Part shown: positions 35,925 through 46,599 of the stretch, piece after piece
Position numbering within the stretch: the first letter of the stretch is position 1
Layout: each line of letters opens with the position of its first letter
DNA from: Hanleya hanleyi
Taxonomy: Eukaryota; Mollusca; Polyplacophora; Lepidopleurida; Hanleyidae
Assembly (NCBI GenBank): GCA_036873755.1
Contig: JAVTVY010019561.1
Coordinates: 1 to 64,000, forward strand
DNA: 64,000 bases
Direction: 5' to 3'
The notes under the pieces: model-generated
The model's input: only the letters and a program-made list of their open reading frames with translations
What the model was told of the DNA's origin: nothing
Database searches by the model: none
Program-made: the position numbers and the translations under genes

Positions 35925-36196
35925 GTAATAACTATCACCCCGAAAAGACGAAGCGTTAGAGCCATCACCCTGTTTAATGATCAATTTTAAAAATGACGGT
36001 CATCACCTCTGAAGGGTGATGAGAAATGTGCGTAAATTTAGATCATTACCTTTTAAGGGTGATGAGACAAAATCATCACCCTTAAAATGTGGTGGTAATA
36101 ACCATTTGAAGGTGATGGCTCTAATTAGTTAACTTTTAAAGGTGATGACCAGGTCTGATCACCATTGAAGGGTGATGGGCCATCACCTTTTTTTCT
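35925..36196. repeat. Palindrome cluster (CACCCTTAAAGGGTG-type)
   Basis: CATCACC/GGTGATG half-sites recur about twelve times in 270 bp with centres such as TCTGAA, TTAAAA and ATTGAA. Irregular spacing and mixed orientation again resemble subterminal clusters of transposons. No second cluster or terminal inverted repeat was found, so it may be a solo end or a simple array. Confidence 0.7.
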
Positions 36197-36429
36197 GGTT
36201 ACGTGGTTTCTATTTTATGTACCTTTGCTCAAAATAAACTTGCCACATAATCCTTTGCCCCAATGATGAAATATGATATTGAATTGAGATTATGAGGTCA
36301 AATAATGTCTTGTCTGATTACGCCGTTCTATGTGGCCATCACCATCATTGTCGCTAACTGTCGCAGACCAGCTTTAGAAGTGTGTTACTAAATGTTTGCA
36401 TAAGTTAGGTTCGTTAGTTTTATTGGAAA

Positions 36430-36720
36430 AGTACAGGAGGATATTGTCGGAATAACAATTAGCATGTTTTATTCATGAAAATTTAAGTGCAATCTGCAGG
36501 CGAATAAAATATTTCAAACAAGGTAAAAATACAAAAATCGCACATTACAAAGCAACCAGATACATCTTAATAAACTGTTTTCAAATACCAGTATCTCTCG
36601 TTTGTAAACATGGCTATTATCGGACGAAACATTGGCATGTTTTATTCATGATATTCTGAGTGTCATTTGCCAGAAAAATCTTTAAATTCATGACTGATTC
36701 ATAAAATCTAGCGTACCTTT
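36430..36720. repeat. Diverged tandem pair (~180 bp unit)
   Basis: The words GTCGGAATAACAATTAGCAT/ATCGGACGAAACATTGGCAT, followed by GTTTTATTCATGA and AGTGYMATYTGC, occur at about 36446 and 36618. Two old units of one repeat; nothing coding. Confidence 0.5.
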
Positions 36721-36969
36721 GATGTATAAATATATTATGAAACATCAGCAGGGAAGATAATGGCCTCTGCATTCAGAGTTTCCGGTAGCAACCCTTAAAT
36801 ATATTTGGTTTGGTGTCTTAACTCATTCAATAAACACATCGATTGATGACAACGTACTACGTTCGATAATTTTGAATTCAATGAACCAGAGAGCGATAAA
36901 GATAAATATAATTATGCCTTCGCATAGGAGACAATAACATATTATATTTTTTGAAGTAAATTTGCTCCA

Positions 36970-37147
36970 AACAAACCTGTCGCCAAATCCTTTACCACTC
37001 TCTGGAATAGAACTGGAGTTTTATATAAACAAACCTGTCGCCAAATCCTTTACCACTCTCTGGAATAGAACTGGAGTTTTATGTAAACAAACCTGTCGCC
37101 AAATCCTTTACCACTCTCTGGAATAGAACTGGAGGTTTATATAAACA
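36970..37147. repeat. Tandem array, three ~59 bp units
   Basis: Three almost identical units beginning AAACAAACCTGTCGCCAAAT and continuing CCTTTACCACTCTCTGGAAT. The near-identity indicates recent amplification or conversion. It lies about 0.4 kb upstream of the LINE ORF1 and could be part of its 5' region, or unrelated; not decidable from one copy. Confidence 0.9.
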
Positions 37148-37524
37148 AGGGTGCATCACGGGATATCAAACAGTTTAAACACAATTTAATAAGTAAATTA
37201 AAAGTTTCAAAAGGTAATCCGGGATTTCCACTAACCTTGTTAACTACTCAGCCGTCCGCAAAATAATTTCCGAGTCAATAAAGGAATATTCCACAGTTAA
37301 AACCCATTCCAAACAGTCATAAAACGACAATTAGAAAATGTATTTTCATTCGGCACGAAGTATAGAGTGAAAATATTGTTTTCATGGCACGTGCCAATTA
37401 GCTGGGTGGGGGAATGCGCAGCGTGTTGATTGGTCAGTATTGTAAGCAGTGGAAGGCACAAGGCGGGAAATTTAGGTGGTGGAACTCACTCTAGGTGCAG
37501 TGCGCGTCTTGAACGGACGTTTAA

Positions 37525-38595
37525 GTTAACCTGTGTGCCGAGAAATTCAAAAGCGACGAGCCGTATATATTACAAGAAGTGGGGGCTTCTTTCCTTGCTG
37601 GTGAATTCTTCAAAAAACGAGTAACGGTGAGGGTACATTGGCTGCCATACGTCGTCGAAGACGAGGAACTCGCACGTTTTTTCGGCAATTTTGGTGAGGT
37701 CGAAGAGGTCGATTTTGAATATCGTAATGGAGAAATGACGGGGATTAGAAGAATTGAAATGACTCTAGCTCCGTCCCGTGCTGAAACTATCCCTCATATA
37801 TCCTATTTTGGCACATTTTCCGGTCTTATTACCGTCCCTGGCAGAGCTCCCCTTTGTCTCCGGTGCCAGGGGACAGGTCATGTACGGTATCAGTGTAAAG
37901 CCGTGAAATGTCCAAACTGCAACTCGTTCAAACACGCCGAGCGGGATTGTCCTGGTAACACTTGGGCCGGGCGAGTCAGCCGTGGGGCTCGCAACCCTGA
38001 GGAAGAAGAATCGGTTGAGGTTCCCGATGGGGCGTATACAGAAGACACCGACAAGGATGACGCAAGTGTGATTGAAGTGTGCGGTGAGGATAAAGAGGGT
38101 GATGATAATGATGACGATACCGAAGGTGATGACAAAGACGAGAGTGGTGATGAAAGTGGTGAAATGGAGGCTGAACAATCCATGGATGAAGATTTTGAAG
38201 ATGCGGAGCCGAATGCCAGTGGTATTTCCTCAGCGATAAATGCCGCAAGCCCGTCCCCAGCATCGCAGTACAGGCTATACCAGGGAGTTTCTCAACTCGT
38301 ATCGACGGTAGAGAGCCTCGACAAGGAGGAGTACCCAGAGCTCTCCTTGACCCCAATACCCAACTCCACGCAAGGTTTCTCCCAATCGTCCCCGGAATCT
38401 CCCACATCTTTTCCACCAAACCAGGTTATTTCGCAGAATTCACCTACCTCTTCTTCAACCGGCCTAACTCCAGTTAAATCTGAGCCAGAGGAGATGGAAG
38501 TCTCTGATGATGCTCGTCGACGGACCAGGAACCAGGTAAAGCGACACGGTCAATCCCCAAAGGGCAAGAAATCCGCCAAAGCAGCGAAAAAATGA
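37525..38595 (+). CDS. LINE ORF1 protein with CCHC zinc knuckles (Tx1/L1-like)
   Basis: Nucleic-acid-binding protein of a non-LTR retrotransposon. The frame is open from 37525 (after a TAA at 37522-37524) without a good ATG; the first Met-like codon that gives a long product is a GTG at 37579. An RRM-like segment (VHWLPYVVEDEELARFFGNF) is followed by paired zinc knuckles: CLRCQGTGHVRYQC (C-x2-C-x4-H-x4-C, about 37855-37896) and CPNCNSFKHAERDC (about 37912-37953). An acidic region (38010-38200) and a Ser/Pro-rich, basic tail (ending KGKKSAKAAKK) follow. The N-terminal ~70 residues usual in Tx1-type ORF1 appear missing, so this may be 5'-truncated or frame-broken upstream. Confidence 0.85.
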   Translation, partial: VNLCAEKFKSDEPYILQEVGASFLAGEFFKKRVTVRVHWLPYVVEDEELARFFGNFGEVEEVDFEYRNGEMTGIRRIEMTLAPSRAETIPHISYFGTFSGLITVPGRAPLCLRCQGTGHVRYQCKAVKCPNCNSFKHAERDCPGNTWAGRVSRGARNPEEEESVEVPDGAYTEDTDKDDASVIEVCGEDKEGDDNDDDTEGDDKDESGDESGEMEAEQSMDEDFEDAEPNASGISSAINAASPSPASQYRLYQGVSQLVSTVESLDKEEYPELSLTPIPNSTQGFSQSSPESPTSFPPNQVISQNSPTSSSTGLTPVKSEPEEMEVSDDARRRTRNQVKRHGQSPKGKKSAKAAKK

Positions 38596-38875
38596 ACAGC
38601 GAAATGATGGACTGACCTGTGAAACAAACAAAAACGAACTCTAACATGGATTTATGAAATAGAACACGATTATGGACTCTAACGCTCGGGTATTTGCTTA
38701 TTGTGTGTAATTTACATGCATGGATTATTGAAGTTTGTGGAAACAATTATTCGTTGTCGATTGTCTTTGTATTAATACCTGTCAATGTGTCGTCTTGTTG
38801 GTGTGATGTATGTCATTTTTTAATTGCTTGTTCCCCCCTGTCTAGAGCCTCACGGTTTCGACTCTATTACTGTGT
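38596..38875 (+). other. ORF1-ORF2 spacer of the LINE
   Basis: About 280-320 bp between the ORF1 TGA and the ORF2 start, without a reading frame overlap. Translation of ORF2 would need reinitiation or internal entry, as is usual in two-ORF LINEs. Confidence 0.7.
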
Positions 38876-41800
38876 ATGTTCGTTTCACTGTTGTTCTATT
38901 CTCCCCTCACAATGGCTACATTTTTCCTGTTGTTGATTTCATACTTTCTCACTATGGCATCGGAATGCTCGCTTTCGTTGTCATCCATTAACTGTAATGG
39001 GTTAAAAACATCGGTTAAGCGTAGGAATTTTTTCACTTTTTGTAACTTGAGTTCTTCTTCAATTATCTATTTACAAGAAACGCATTTAGATAATTCTACT
39101 GATGAAGGTAATTGGAAAGCTGAGTGGGGAGGTGAGGCGGTTTTCAGTTACGGTGCATTTAATTCTAGGGGGGTAGGTATATTATTTAAAAAGTCTCTAA
39201 ATATTTCTATTGATTCAGTGTCACGTGATTTTGATGGCCGTATTGTATGCTGTGACTGTTCCATAAATGATTTTCAATTCAGATTACTTTGTATTTATGC
39301 TCCGGACCGTGAGGCCGACAGGAAGGATTTTTTGGAATCTCTATGTGAGTATTGTATAACTAGCCGTCCTATTGTAATGGGCGGTGATTTTAATTGTATA
39401 TTCGACTCACGCATTGACAAAATTGGTGGAAACCCCGAACGAAGTTTGGGGGGTTCCAAAATTATTTCTCAGCTTTGTCCTGATTGCGATTTTAAAGATG
39501 TATATAGATATACTTATCCTAATACGGTGGCTGTATCTTGGTCCAGTTCTTCTGTATCCTGTCTTCTTGACCGTTTTTTTATCTCCGATTCTCTCATTCA
39601 ATTTCTTTCGGATCCTAGTATTACGCCTTCTGCCTGTTCTGATCATTCTTTTGTTAATTTCTCTTTAAGCCGGTTGGCATCTCCATTAACTGGACCGGGA
39701 TACTGGCACTGTAACATCTCCGTGTTGGATGATCCCCTTTTATTTGAGGATATGAGTGACCTCTGGTCGGTTCTGCATGCTACGGCTGACTTCTCTCATC
39801 TTTGGTGGGAGGAGTGTAAGTCGGTCATGACGGAGCTGATCAGGGAGCACAGCTCTCGTCTGTCACGGAAGAGGAGGGAGCATGTTAAATCAATTAAAAA
39901 GTCTATTTCGGAATTTTCTCGCAATGATCCCTCTTCTCCTGTGATAGATGGGTTGCGTGATCAGCTTAATTCCGTCCTCTCCTCTTATAATAGGGGGGTC
40001 TACATTAGGTCCAAGGCGAGAGATTTTAATTTTGATGATAAACCTTCACGTTACTTTTTTAACAAAGAAAAGGCTACTGCCAAGAAAAAACGAATGAAAA
40101 AAGTTGTTGTTGATGATATCGAATATTCCGCACCTGCTGATGTCACTTCTGCATGTAAAGATTTTTATTCTTCGTTATACTCTCGGGAGCCGGTGTCGAG
40201 CTCCATGATTGACTTCTTTCTGCAGGACTTGCCTCGTTTATCTCCGGAGGAAGCGGACTTTCTTGAAAGTCCAATTTCTCTAGAGGAGGTGAGAACTGCA
40301 TTAAGGGGCATGAAGGATAACTCGTCGCCGGGTCCTGATGGCTTACCGAAAGAATTTTACTTACGTTTTTTGGAATTATTCGATAATGATTTTGTTATAT
40401 ATATTAATAAATGTTTTGATGCTGGGATTTTGTCCGAATCCCAGCGCATGTCATACATTACTTTATTATGTAAAGATGAGACCAAGGCTGAAAATCTTAA
40501 GTTTTGGAGGCCCATTTCTCTGCTCAACCTGGACTACAAAATCATTTCTAAAGTTATGTGTAACAGATTGGGCGGGGTGATGGGCTCCTTGGTCCATCTT
40601 GACCAGACCGCTTCCGTTCCCGGTCGTTCCATAACTGATAATTGTCATTTATTGAGGAACGTTATCGACTATATTAACCAGAAAAACTTACCTGGTGTTT
40701 TTCTTTGTATTGATAACGAAAAGGCCTTTGACAGAGTTTCTCATGAATATCTTTTTCGGCTACTTGAAGAGTATGGTTTTGGTGAAAATTTTATCCGCTG
40801 GATTAAGCTTTTATACAATGATACCTCTAGCTCTGTCCTTGTGAACGGTTTTGTTTCGGAGTCGTTTCCGTTAAGGAGGGGGGTCCATCAGGGGTGTGCC
40901 TTGAGCCCGCTCCTGTATGTCCTCTCTCTGGAGCCACTCCTTAACAAGATTCGAGCCGATGACGAAGTTCGAGGTTTCCGTCCTCCTGGTTCAAAAATGG
41001 AAGGCAAAATTTCAGCTTTTGCTGATGATATTACATGTACTCTGGCAAACGGTCGTTCCGTTGTCAAAGTCCTTAATTACTGCTCCCTTTTTGATGAAGC
41101 TTCTGGCTCCAGAATTAATTTTTTCAAAACTAAGGGTATGTGGTTGGGTTCTCTGTCTGGGTGTGGGGATCAGCCTTATGGGATTACGTGGGTCAACTCA
41201 TTAAATAAATTGCTAGGAATTCATCTGGGAAGTTATACTGATATCAATGATTTATATGAAGCTAACTGGTCCCCTGTTTTTAGAAAGTATTCCTCTGTTT
41301 TAAATTTGTGGAAAAATCGTACATTGTCTTTTAGGGGTAGGGCTGTCCTTCTCCAGACGCTTGCCTTGAGCAAGCTATGGTATGTTGGGCAGGTCCTAAC
41401 CCTGCCTCCTCATTTCCTTGATCAATTCACCAGGCTTCAGTTTAACTTTTTTTGGAATGGGAGGCATGAGTGTCTCCGTCGGGAGTCCCTCTTGAACCCC
41501 ATTCCTCAGGGTGGCTTTGGCTTGGTGGATATCAAGACCAAATTAAATTCCTTTTATTTATCTCATATTAAACGTTTACTTGTGTTATATGAAACAGATA
41601 AATGCCCTTCTTGGTGTTATTATACAGTTTATTGGTTGGGGTTACATCTTAGAAAATTGTGTCCTTCAATGGTTCGTAACTCCATACCCCATTCTGATTA
41701 TTTACCATTGTTTTATAGAGATATCGCTGTTTTAGTTCGTAATATACTTCACTCTTGTCCTGATTTAGACTGGCCCATTCAAAGTTCAAAATTATTTTAC

Positions 41801-42376
41801 AGCATTCTTATTAAAGATAAATTAGTTCAGCCAAGAATTATCAGTCTATATCCTAGAATTGATTTTAAAAATGTTTATATAGATATCTCTAACCCTGTAT
41901 TGTCTAACAATGTGAAAGATTTTTTGTTTCGTCTTGTAAATCGTGTTTTGTATACTGGTGACTTTTTAAATAAGATCTGTCGTGTTGCTCGTCACTACAA
42001 TTGCATGTTGTGTCGTTCTATGTGGGAAACTCCCGAACATTTATTTTTTGATTGTATTATTGTTGCCCCTTTATGGGAGAAACTTTCCGATCTTGTCAAA
42101 GAATTAACTAATTTTCCTGTTAGATTTTCTTCTATTTTAGTTGTGTTTTCTCACTTTTCCAAATCGCCCAACGAATATTATAACAACATGTTCCTTTATT
42201 TTGTTTCAGAGTTGAAGTGGACGATTTGGAAATGTCGGAATGAAGTTAAGTATAGTCACCGTGTATTTGTTTCGTCTGATATTTGGGAGTTTGTTTTTAC
42301 GTTCTGTTCGTACTCGTATTCGTACCGATTATGTAAAAATGTCTGTAAATACGTTTTTAGATGTTTGGTCGTGTGA
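38876..42376 (+). CDS. LINE ORF2: AP endonuclease + reverse transcriptase (Tx1/L1-like)
   Basis: A single uninterrupted frame of 1166 codons from the first ATG. Better-supported starts are ATG 38912 (MATFFLLLISYF) or 38954 (MASECSLSLSSINCNG). Numbering from 38876, the endonuclease motifs are INCNG (39-43), LQETH (66-70), YAPD (141), GGDFN (169-173), LDRFF (231) and SDH (255-257), all with catalytic residues present. Reverse transcriptase motifs follow: SSPGPDGLPKEF, FWRPISLLN, AFDRVSH (617-623), QGCALSP and FADD (715-718). Near the C-terminus lies a zinc motif, CMLC..ETPEHLFFDC (about 1043-1065). Length and order match L1/Tx1-clade ORF2, and lack of RNase H agrees. With all catalytic motifs intact, this copy is young. 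Confidence 0.95.
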   Translation: MFVSLLFYSPLTMATFFLLLISYFLTMASECSLSLSSINCNGLKTSVKRRNFFTFCNLSSSSIIYLQETHLDNSTDEGNWKAEWGGEAVFSYGAFNSRGVGILFKKSLNISIDSVSRDFDGRIVCCDCSINDFQFRLLCIYAPDREADRKDFLESLCEYCITSRPIVMGGDFNCIFDSRIDKIGGNPERSLGGSKIISQLCPDCDFKDVYRYTYPNTVAVSWSSSSVSCLLDRFFISDSLIQFLSDPSITPSACSDHSFVNFSLSRLASPLTGPGYWHCNISVLDDPLLFEDMSDLWSVLHATADFSHLWWEECKSVMTELIREHSSRLSRKRREHVKSIKKSISEFSRNDPSSPVIDGLRDQLNSVLSSYNRGVYIRSKARDFNFDDKPSRYFFNKEKATAKKKRMKKVVVDDIEYSAPADVTSACKDFYSSLYSREPVSSSMIDFFLQDLPRLSPEEADFLESPISLEEVRTALRGMKDNSSPGPDGLPKEFYLRFLELFDNDFVIYINKCFDAGILSESQRMSYITLLCKDETKAENLKFWRPISLLNLDYKIISKVMCNRLGGVMGSLVHLDQTASVPGRSITDNCHLLRNVIDYINQKNLPGVFLCIDNEKAFDRVSHEYLFRLLEEYGFGENFIRWIKLLYNDTSSSVLVNGFVSESFPLRRGVHQGCALSPLLYVLSLEPLLNKIRADDEVRGFRPPGSKMEGKISAFADDITCTLANGRSVVKVLNYCSLFDEASGSRINFFKTKGMWLGSLSGCGDQPYGITWVNSLNKLLGIHLGSYTDINDLYEANWSPVFRKYSSVLNLWKNRTLSFRGRAVLLQTLALSKLWYVGQVLTLPPHFLDQFTRLQFNFFWNGRHECLRRESLLNPIPQGGFGLVDIKTKLNSFYLSHIKRLLVLYETDKCPSWCYYTVYWLGLHLRKLCPSMVRNSIPHSDYLPLFYRDIAVLVRNILHSCPDLDWPIQSSKLFYSILIKDKLVQPRIISLYPRIDFKNVYIDISNPVLSNNVKDFLFRLVNRVLYTGDFLNKICRVARHYNCMLCRSMWETPEHLFFDCIIVAPLWEKLSDLVKELTNFPVRFSSILVVFSHFSKSPNEYYNNMFLYFVSELKWTIWKCRNEVKYSHRVFVSSDIWEFVFTFCSYSYSYRLCKNVCKYVFRCLVV

Positions 42377-42655
42377 CACTCGTTTGTGTGCTGTCGATGC
42401 GTCCAAGGATCTTGTCTTTTTTATATAGTCAACGTGTCATTTTGTATACATATGTGTCCTTATGAGAATGTCTCAACGTATATATTGTATAAATATCTTG
42501 TATGTATTGTATGTCCTTAAAGAATGTCCAAGTGTGTACATATTGTATAAATACTTTGTATATATATGTATGTGCTACGTGTCCTTTTGTGAACGTCTCA
42601 GTGTATACTGATTGTGTAAATATATTGTTGTATATATAATGTATAAATAATGATT
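42377..42655 (+). repeat. LINE 3' UTR with diverged tandem repeats
   Basis: Roughly three 65-75 bp units with the words GTGTCCTT..GA.CGTCTCA.GTATA and TATTGTATAAATA.TTTGTATATA. The element ends GTATAAATAATGATT right against the tip of the E284 repeat. There is no poly(A) tail, so the 3' end is repeat-like rather than polyadenylated. Confidence 0.75.
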
Positions 42656-42985
42656 ACAACACATATAAGTGAAGTGGGAAGAGGTGCCGACATACTGACT
42701 GCGTCACATGACTTCACAGAATAATCTTCTGGTTAACCTATTCTAAAGCACATACCAAGAATCTAACGATTCGTGATATGTGTTTGTATCTCCGGTACCT
42801 TTTTTGTGTACCTGTTCATGTAGTAACTTGGATGATATGACCACACGGCCCCTAGCACGGCATAAGCGGTATTAGATACAAATCTAGAGAGCTATGATGG
42901 AAATGCTCTGACAACTCGTATACTGGTAATTTGTGAGCTGTTTCGCTGTGACAACTCGTACATTGGAGATTGGTGAGCTGTATCG
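42656..42985 (-). mobile_element. E284 repeat, copy 2, abutting the LINE 3' end
   Basis: Reverse complement of 23091-23374, starting at ACAACACATATAAG directly after the last LINE base. The distal end carries a second partial unit (about 42945-42985, ACAACTCGTACATTGGAGAT) repeating the element's opposite tip, so that end is tandemly duplicated. Confidence 0.8.
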
Positions 42986-43021
42986 TCGTCAGATGTAAAT
43001 GACGGCATTTAACACAAAAGA

Positions 43022-43165
43022 CTAGTCTGTAAGGCCCGATGTCGACCAAGCATCAACTTCCCACAAATGCCAACATATATCAAAGACCAAAAGATCTGTA
43101 CAGGGGGTGTACATTTCTCTCATGTGCTCCTCCCGGGCGTCAAAGGCGTCTATGAGGCGTTCACC
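43022..43165 (-). CDS. Possible terminal exon, unidentified
   Basis: On the minus strand a good acceptor (TTAACATCTTTTCAG) precedes 47 open codons beginning GERLIDAFDAREEHMREMYT and ending at TAG 43022. The amino-acid composition looks protein-like (acidic/basic mix, PCTDLL). I do not recognise the family and cannot link it to another exon, so it may be coincidental. Confidence 0.22.
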   Translation of the reverse strand, partial: GERLIDAFDAREEHMREMYTPCTDLLVFDICWHLWEVDAWSTSGLTD

Positions 43166-46100
43166 CTGAAAAGATGTTAAAATAACAATCATGTTGTAAA
43201 TACGCCCATATAAATATGTTTGAGAAATAGTTTCATTCTAAAAATAACAAAAATTCTGTAAATATGTTTCTTTATCTTTGATACGTTATCTCATATATGC
43301 TACCGTGTGGAGCCTCATTGCTCTGCCGGAATACTTGTCAATTTCCTTGTTTACATCCATTAGGCCATCCTAATTTATATCTTCATTTAAAGTTATTAAT
43401 AAGGCCAAGTTAAATTCTATCCTGAGTTACAGTTCTTTTTCCGTTACAGACACATCAATTGTACATATCAACAAGAGAAGTCCTGACCAATCTAGTCACT
43501 TATTTTTATCGGTCAGTATCTTCATTCAACCTTTAATTCAATTATGTGAGCCTTAAGCCATTTACAACAGAATTATTCTGCCTCAAACCTGTAAACTTTG
43601 TACCATTGTCATCTGACCTAATAAATTCCACGTATTTCAAAGATAAAAAAACCTGTGTTTAATTTCATGAGAAATTTTGAGTGTATTGAGCCTTATTCAA
43701 TACGCCCGACCCCTTGAGGGCGACCTAATGCATCGGAATGGGACAGGTACCCTCCAAAATGGCATTGGTCGGGGGTTGTGCCTGGCGGGCTTAGGGCAAT
43801 TAGTTTGTGTAAGGCTTACATTTTGCTAAGAATAGTTAACATATAGGGTTATTAGAGATGTTGTATCATGTGTTGATTTTGAATAAATGAGGGTCGAAGG
43901 GTGGATAGACCTCTAGTGGCTACACCAGCCTGCACTGGGCCATTTTGTTTCCAAAATAGTGTTTTGTCACTTATTGATAGTGGAGTGAAAACAGGGCAAG
44001 TTTGTCTCGTGCAAAAGACTGTATATGTAAATATGTTCTTCTTTCTTACACTAACTATTTTTATCTGTTATTACATATAAGTTGGTCTGCACATTATAGG
44101 CCATTTCATATGTCCGTTTACTTCAGTTATGGAAAGCGCAAATGTAAACCAAAAGGATGCTCCATAACCGAATCGCGATTTTTTAAATTCCAAGAAGTCC
44201 AATTATACTACCTCTTAGAATTCTAGATTCAATCCCGACTTCATAGAAAAAAATATGAGCTTTAGTCCATTGAAATTACATGGCATTGCTAATTCTAAAG
44301 CTCCTATAGATGACAATGATTTCGAAATTGCTCAATGGAACAAAGTACAGGTATTCATCAATCAAAATATTTCACAGACAATACCTTCAGCCATGAGGTA
44401 AGTCTTACACCCGATACAGATACCCAAGCCACGCTGAAATTATCTATAGATCTTTCCTTCTGGTCGCATTATTCAACCAGGAGATTATAAAGCATAACGA
44501 GAAGGAAGACTTATTGAACCAATGTATTTCAATATTTAGTTCACCTCACAATTGCGCATTTGAGCAGATATCCCGCAGTTAGCTATGCTATATTAGATTA
44601 GATGAAATACCGAAGGTCTAGCAGTGGATCAAAGGACACTGAGCTGAAGCTCAAAGATCGATTGATCTTCATATTACCTTCATTCTAACTCTTGCTGTTC
44701 AGCATTTCAGTATACATCTACTGGTAGAGTTAGATACTATTTAGAAGATTTCCATTGTTGCAAACTTATCGCCCAACCTGCCTGAACCAGAAATTCATGC
44801 TAGTGTTTGTTTGACATTTGTGCGAATGCTCTCGTTCATAATTAACTATGGTCATTTAACGTCAAATATATTATTGCCTCCATGGAGTTGGCATCCAAAC
44901 ACACGATTTCAAAATGCTGAAGATTGATACGCTGATCAACTGCTCCATATTCTGTCTATTTTTTGTTCTCATTTCATGCTCAGTAACTTTCATTAAATTT
45001 AAATTTATACTGAGCCAGTCCAGAATCGAAACCGTCTTTGGATAAGAACTGCAACTCATTTGTTACTGTATTTAATAACACATAAATAACCGGTTATTGA
45101 AAATCATTTATTGAAATTTCTACTTTGTTGCTTCTCATAATGATGGTTTGTTAGTGATGCCAGGTTATTTAAAATCCTGTAATTGAAATTCGCAATCTGC
45201 TGTGCCAGACAAATGCCGGCTGCTTGTCATAATCATGAAGCGTAAACAATTTGAAATGTCAGCATAGCACAGGTTTCGTAACTGAAATATTTATATCTTC
45301 ATATTCTACACCCACGCTTATAGATATACCTTTTACCTTTCATCTTATCTTCTTGGAAATAAAGTGGAAATCGAACATAAACCGTCAAGCATAGCTATTT
45401 TATGACCTACTCCTAAAAGTAGGATAGGAAGACAACGTTCAAAGTATTTGTAAACGCGCGATGAATCGACTTTATTACCTCTTATCAGCGACTTCAGCGG
45501 AAAAATATCCGTTTCAATATCACCGAATACACCAAATATATCACCGAGACTTTTACCCTTTTAAGAGGGGAGAGGTAGGCGGAAGGTGGGGGTGGGGGGG
45601 GGGGGCAGAATGAGCATATCTTGCCAGATTACGCCAGTGTATGGCATTGTGGACAACTTCAGATGAATAACAGATAATTCTATAACACTTGTGTCTATAA
45701 CAATTTGCTGACTGTGCATTTATTGAATGTTTTAGCACAGTTGTGTGAAATGTACATGTGTCAAGTGCAGGTGTTCATTTTGGAGATTCTATTTCACAAG
45801 TCGGGTAAAGAAAGGGACGTCTGCTGTCATACAAGTCACAATCGAATAGGACAAATAAATTACAAGGTGGAATTTCTTCCTCAAGTTTAACTGTTGTCTC
45901 CATCGTGAAATTGATCAACAAAGTGATACAAATAGACATATATCTACGTGTGTTCCACAAAGCCTGACACAGCTGACAGACTCACTCCCCATTTGAGAGA
46001 CCACATACACTCGTCCACTGATATTAACATGATGCCATACGAGACGGGAGCACCATGATCATTTTTTTTCGTTGAATAACTTTAGATTGCCTTCATCAAT

Positions 46101-46599
46101 CAACTTCAAATTTGTTGTACATAAATGTATTGCTCCTGTCTAGTACAACACACCTATTTTTCAGCTCTGTCCGAACTGGATACTTGTATTTCTTCTACAA
46201 TTTCTCTTATATGTCATTTTGCTTTTGGACCTATGATAAAGTGGTGATCTGTTTGGGTACTAATTTCCATATTCCCATTTGCATGGGTGGCGCATCAGTG
46301 ATTGATTCACAACCATGATTCAGAAAGATCACTTTTGGGGTCAAAATAGTGGCTGGCCATTGGCTCAATATATGAACTTTGAAGCCAATTGCATCTAAAG
46401 TACGGTACATTCAGTGCCTGGTTTACAGCCATGACATTCAGTCATGTAAAATATGGTGATTTTAGGACCCGGAACAGGAATATGTATAAACATTTCTCCC
46501 ACAAATGAATTTCACACAGTTGTCTTTCAGATTTTAATACCACTAACATAAATACATTACTTCAAGAATATCTCAGTGTCATCTCCAGGAAATACAGGT
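43166..46599. other. 3.4 kb without a recognised gene
   Basis: Mostly single-copy-looking, AT-rich. At about 43690-43790 a GC-richer patch (CGCCCGACCCCTTGAGGGCG, then GCATCGGAATGGGACAGGTA) looks like a piece of a dispersed repeat. A G run lies near 45585-45605. Apart from the exon-like piece at 44255-44397, nothing supports coding. Confidence 0.4.
44255..44397 (+). CDS. Possible exon with strong splice donor, unidentified
   Basis: ATG at 44255 opens a frame (MSFSPLKLHGIANSKAPIDD, then QWNKVQVFINQNISQTIPSA) that runs to a perfect donor, GAG|GTAAGT, at 44397/44398. The next in-frame stop is the TAA inside that donor. No partner exon was recognised. Could be a first exon of an unknown gene or chance. 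Confidence 0.22.

Noticed and set aside
35925..36196. CRISPR-like array
   Set aside because: The CACCC/GGGTG half-sites are irregularly spaced and diverged; eukaryotic context.
37765..38419. Long open stretches on the minus strand and in other frames over LINE ORF1 (His/Ser/Pro-rich)
   Set aside because: Shadows of the acidic, Asp/Glu-rich region of ORF1 on the plus strand.
42852..43049. 65-codon minus-strand gene
   Set aside because: Largely within the E284 repeat and its tandem end; the same peptide arises from the other E284 copy at 23049-23294.
45585..45605. G-quadruplex regulatory site
   Set aside because: A simple G run; nothing in the neighbourhood indicates a promoter or gene start.
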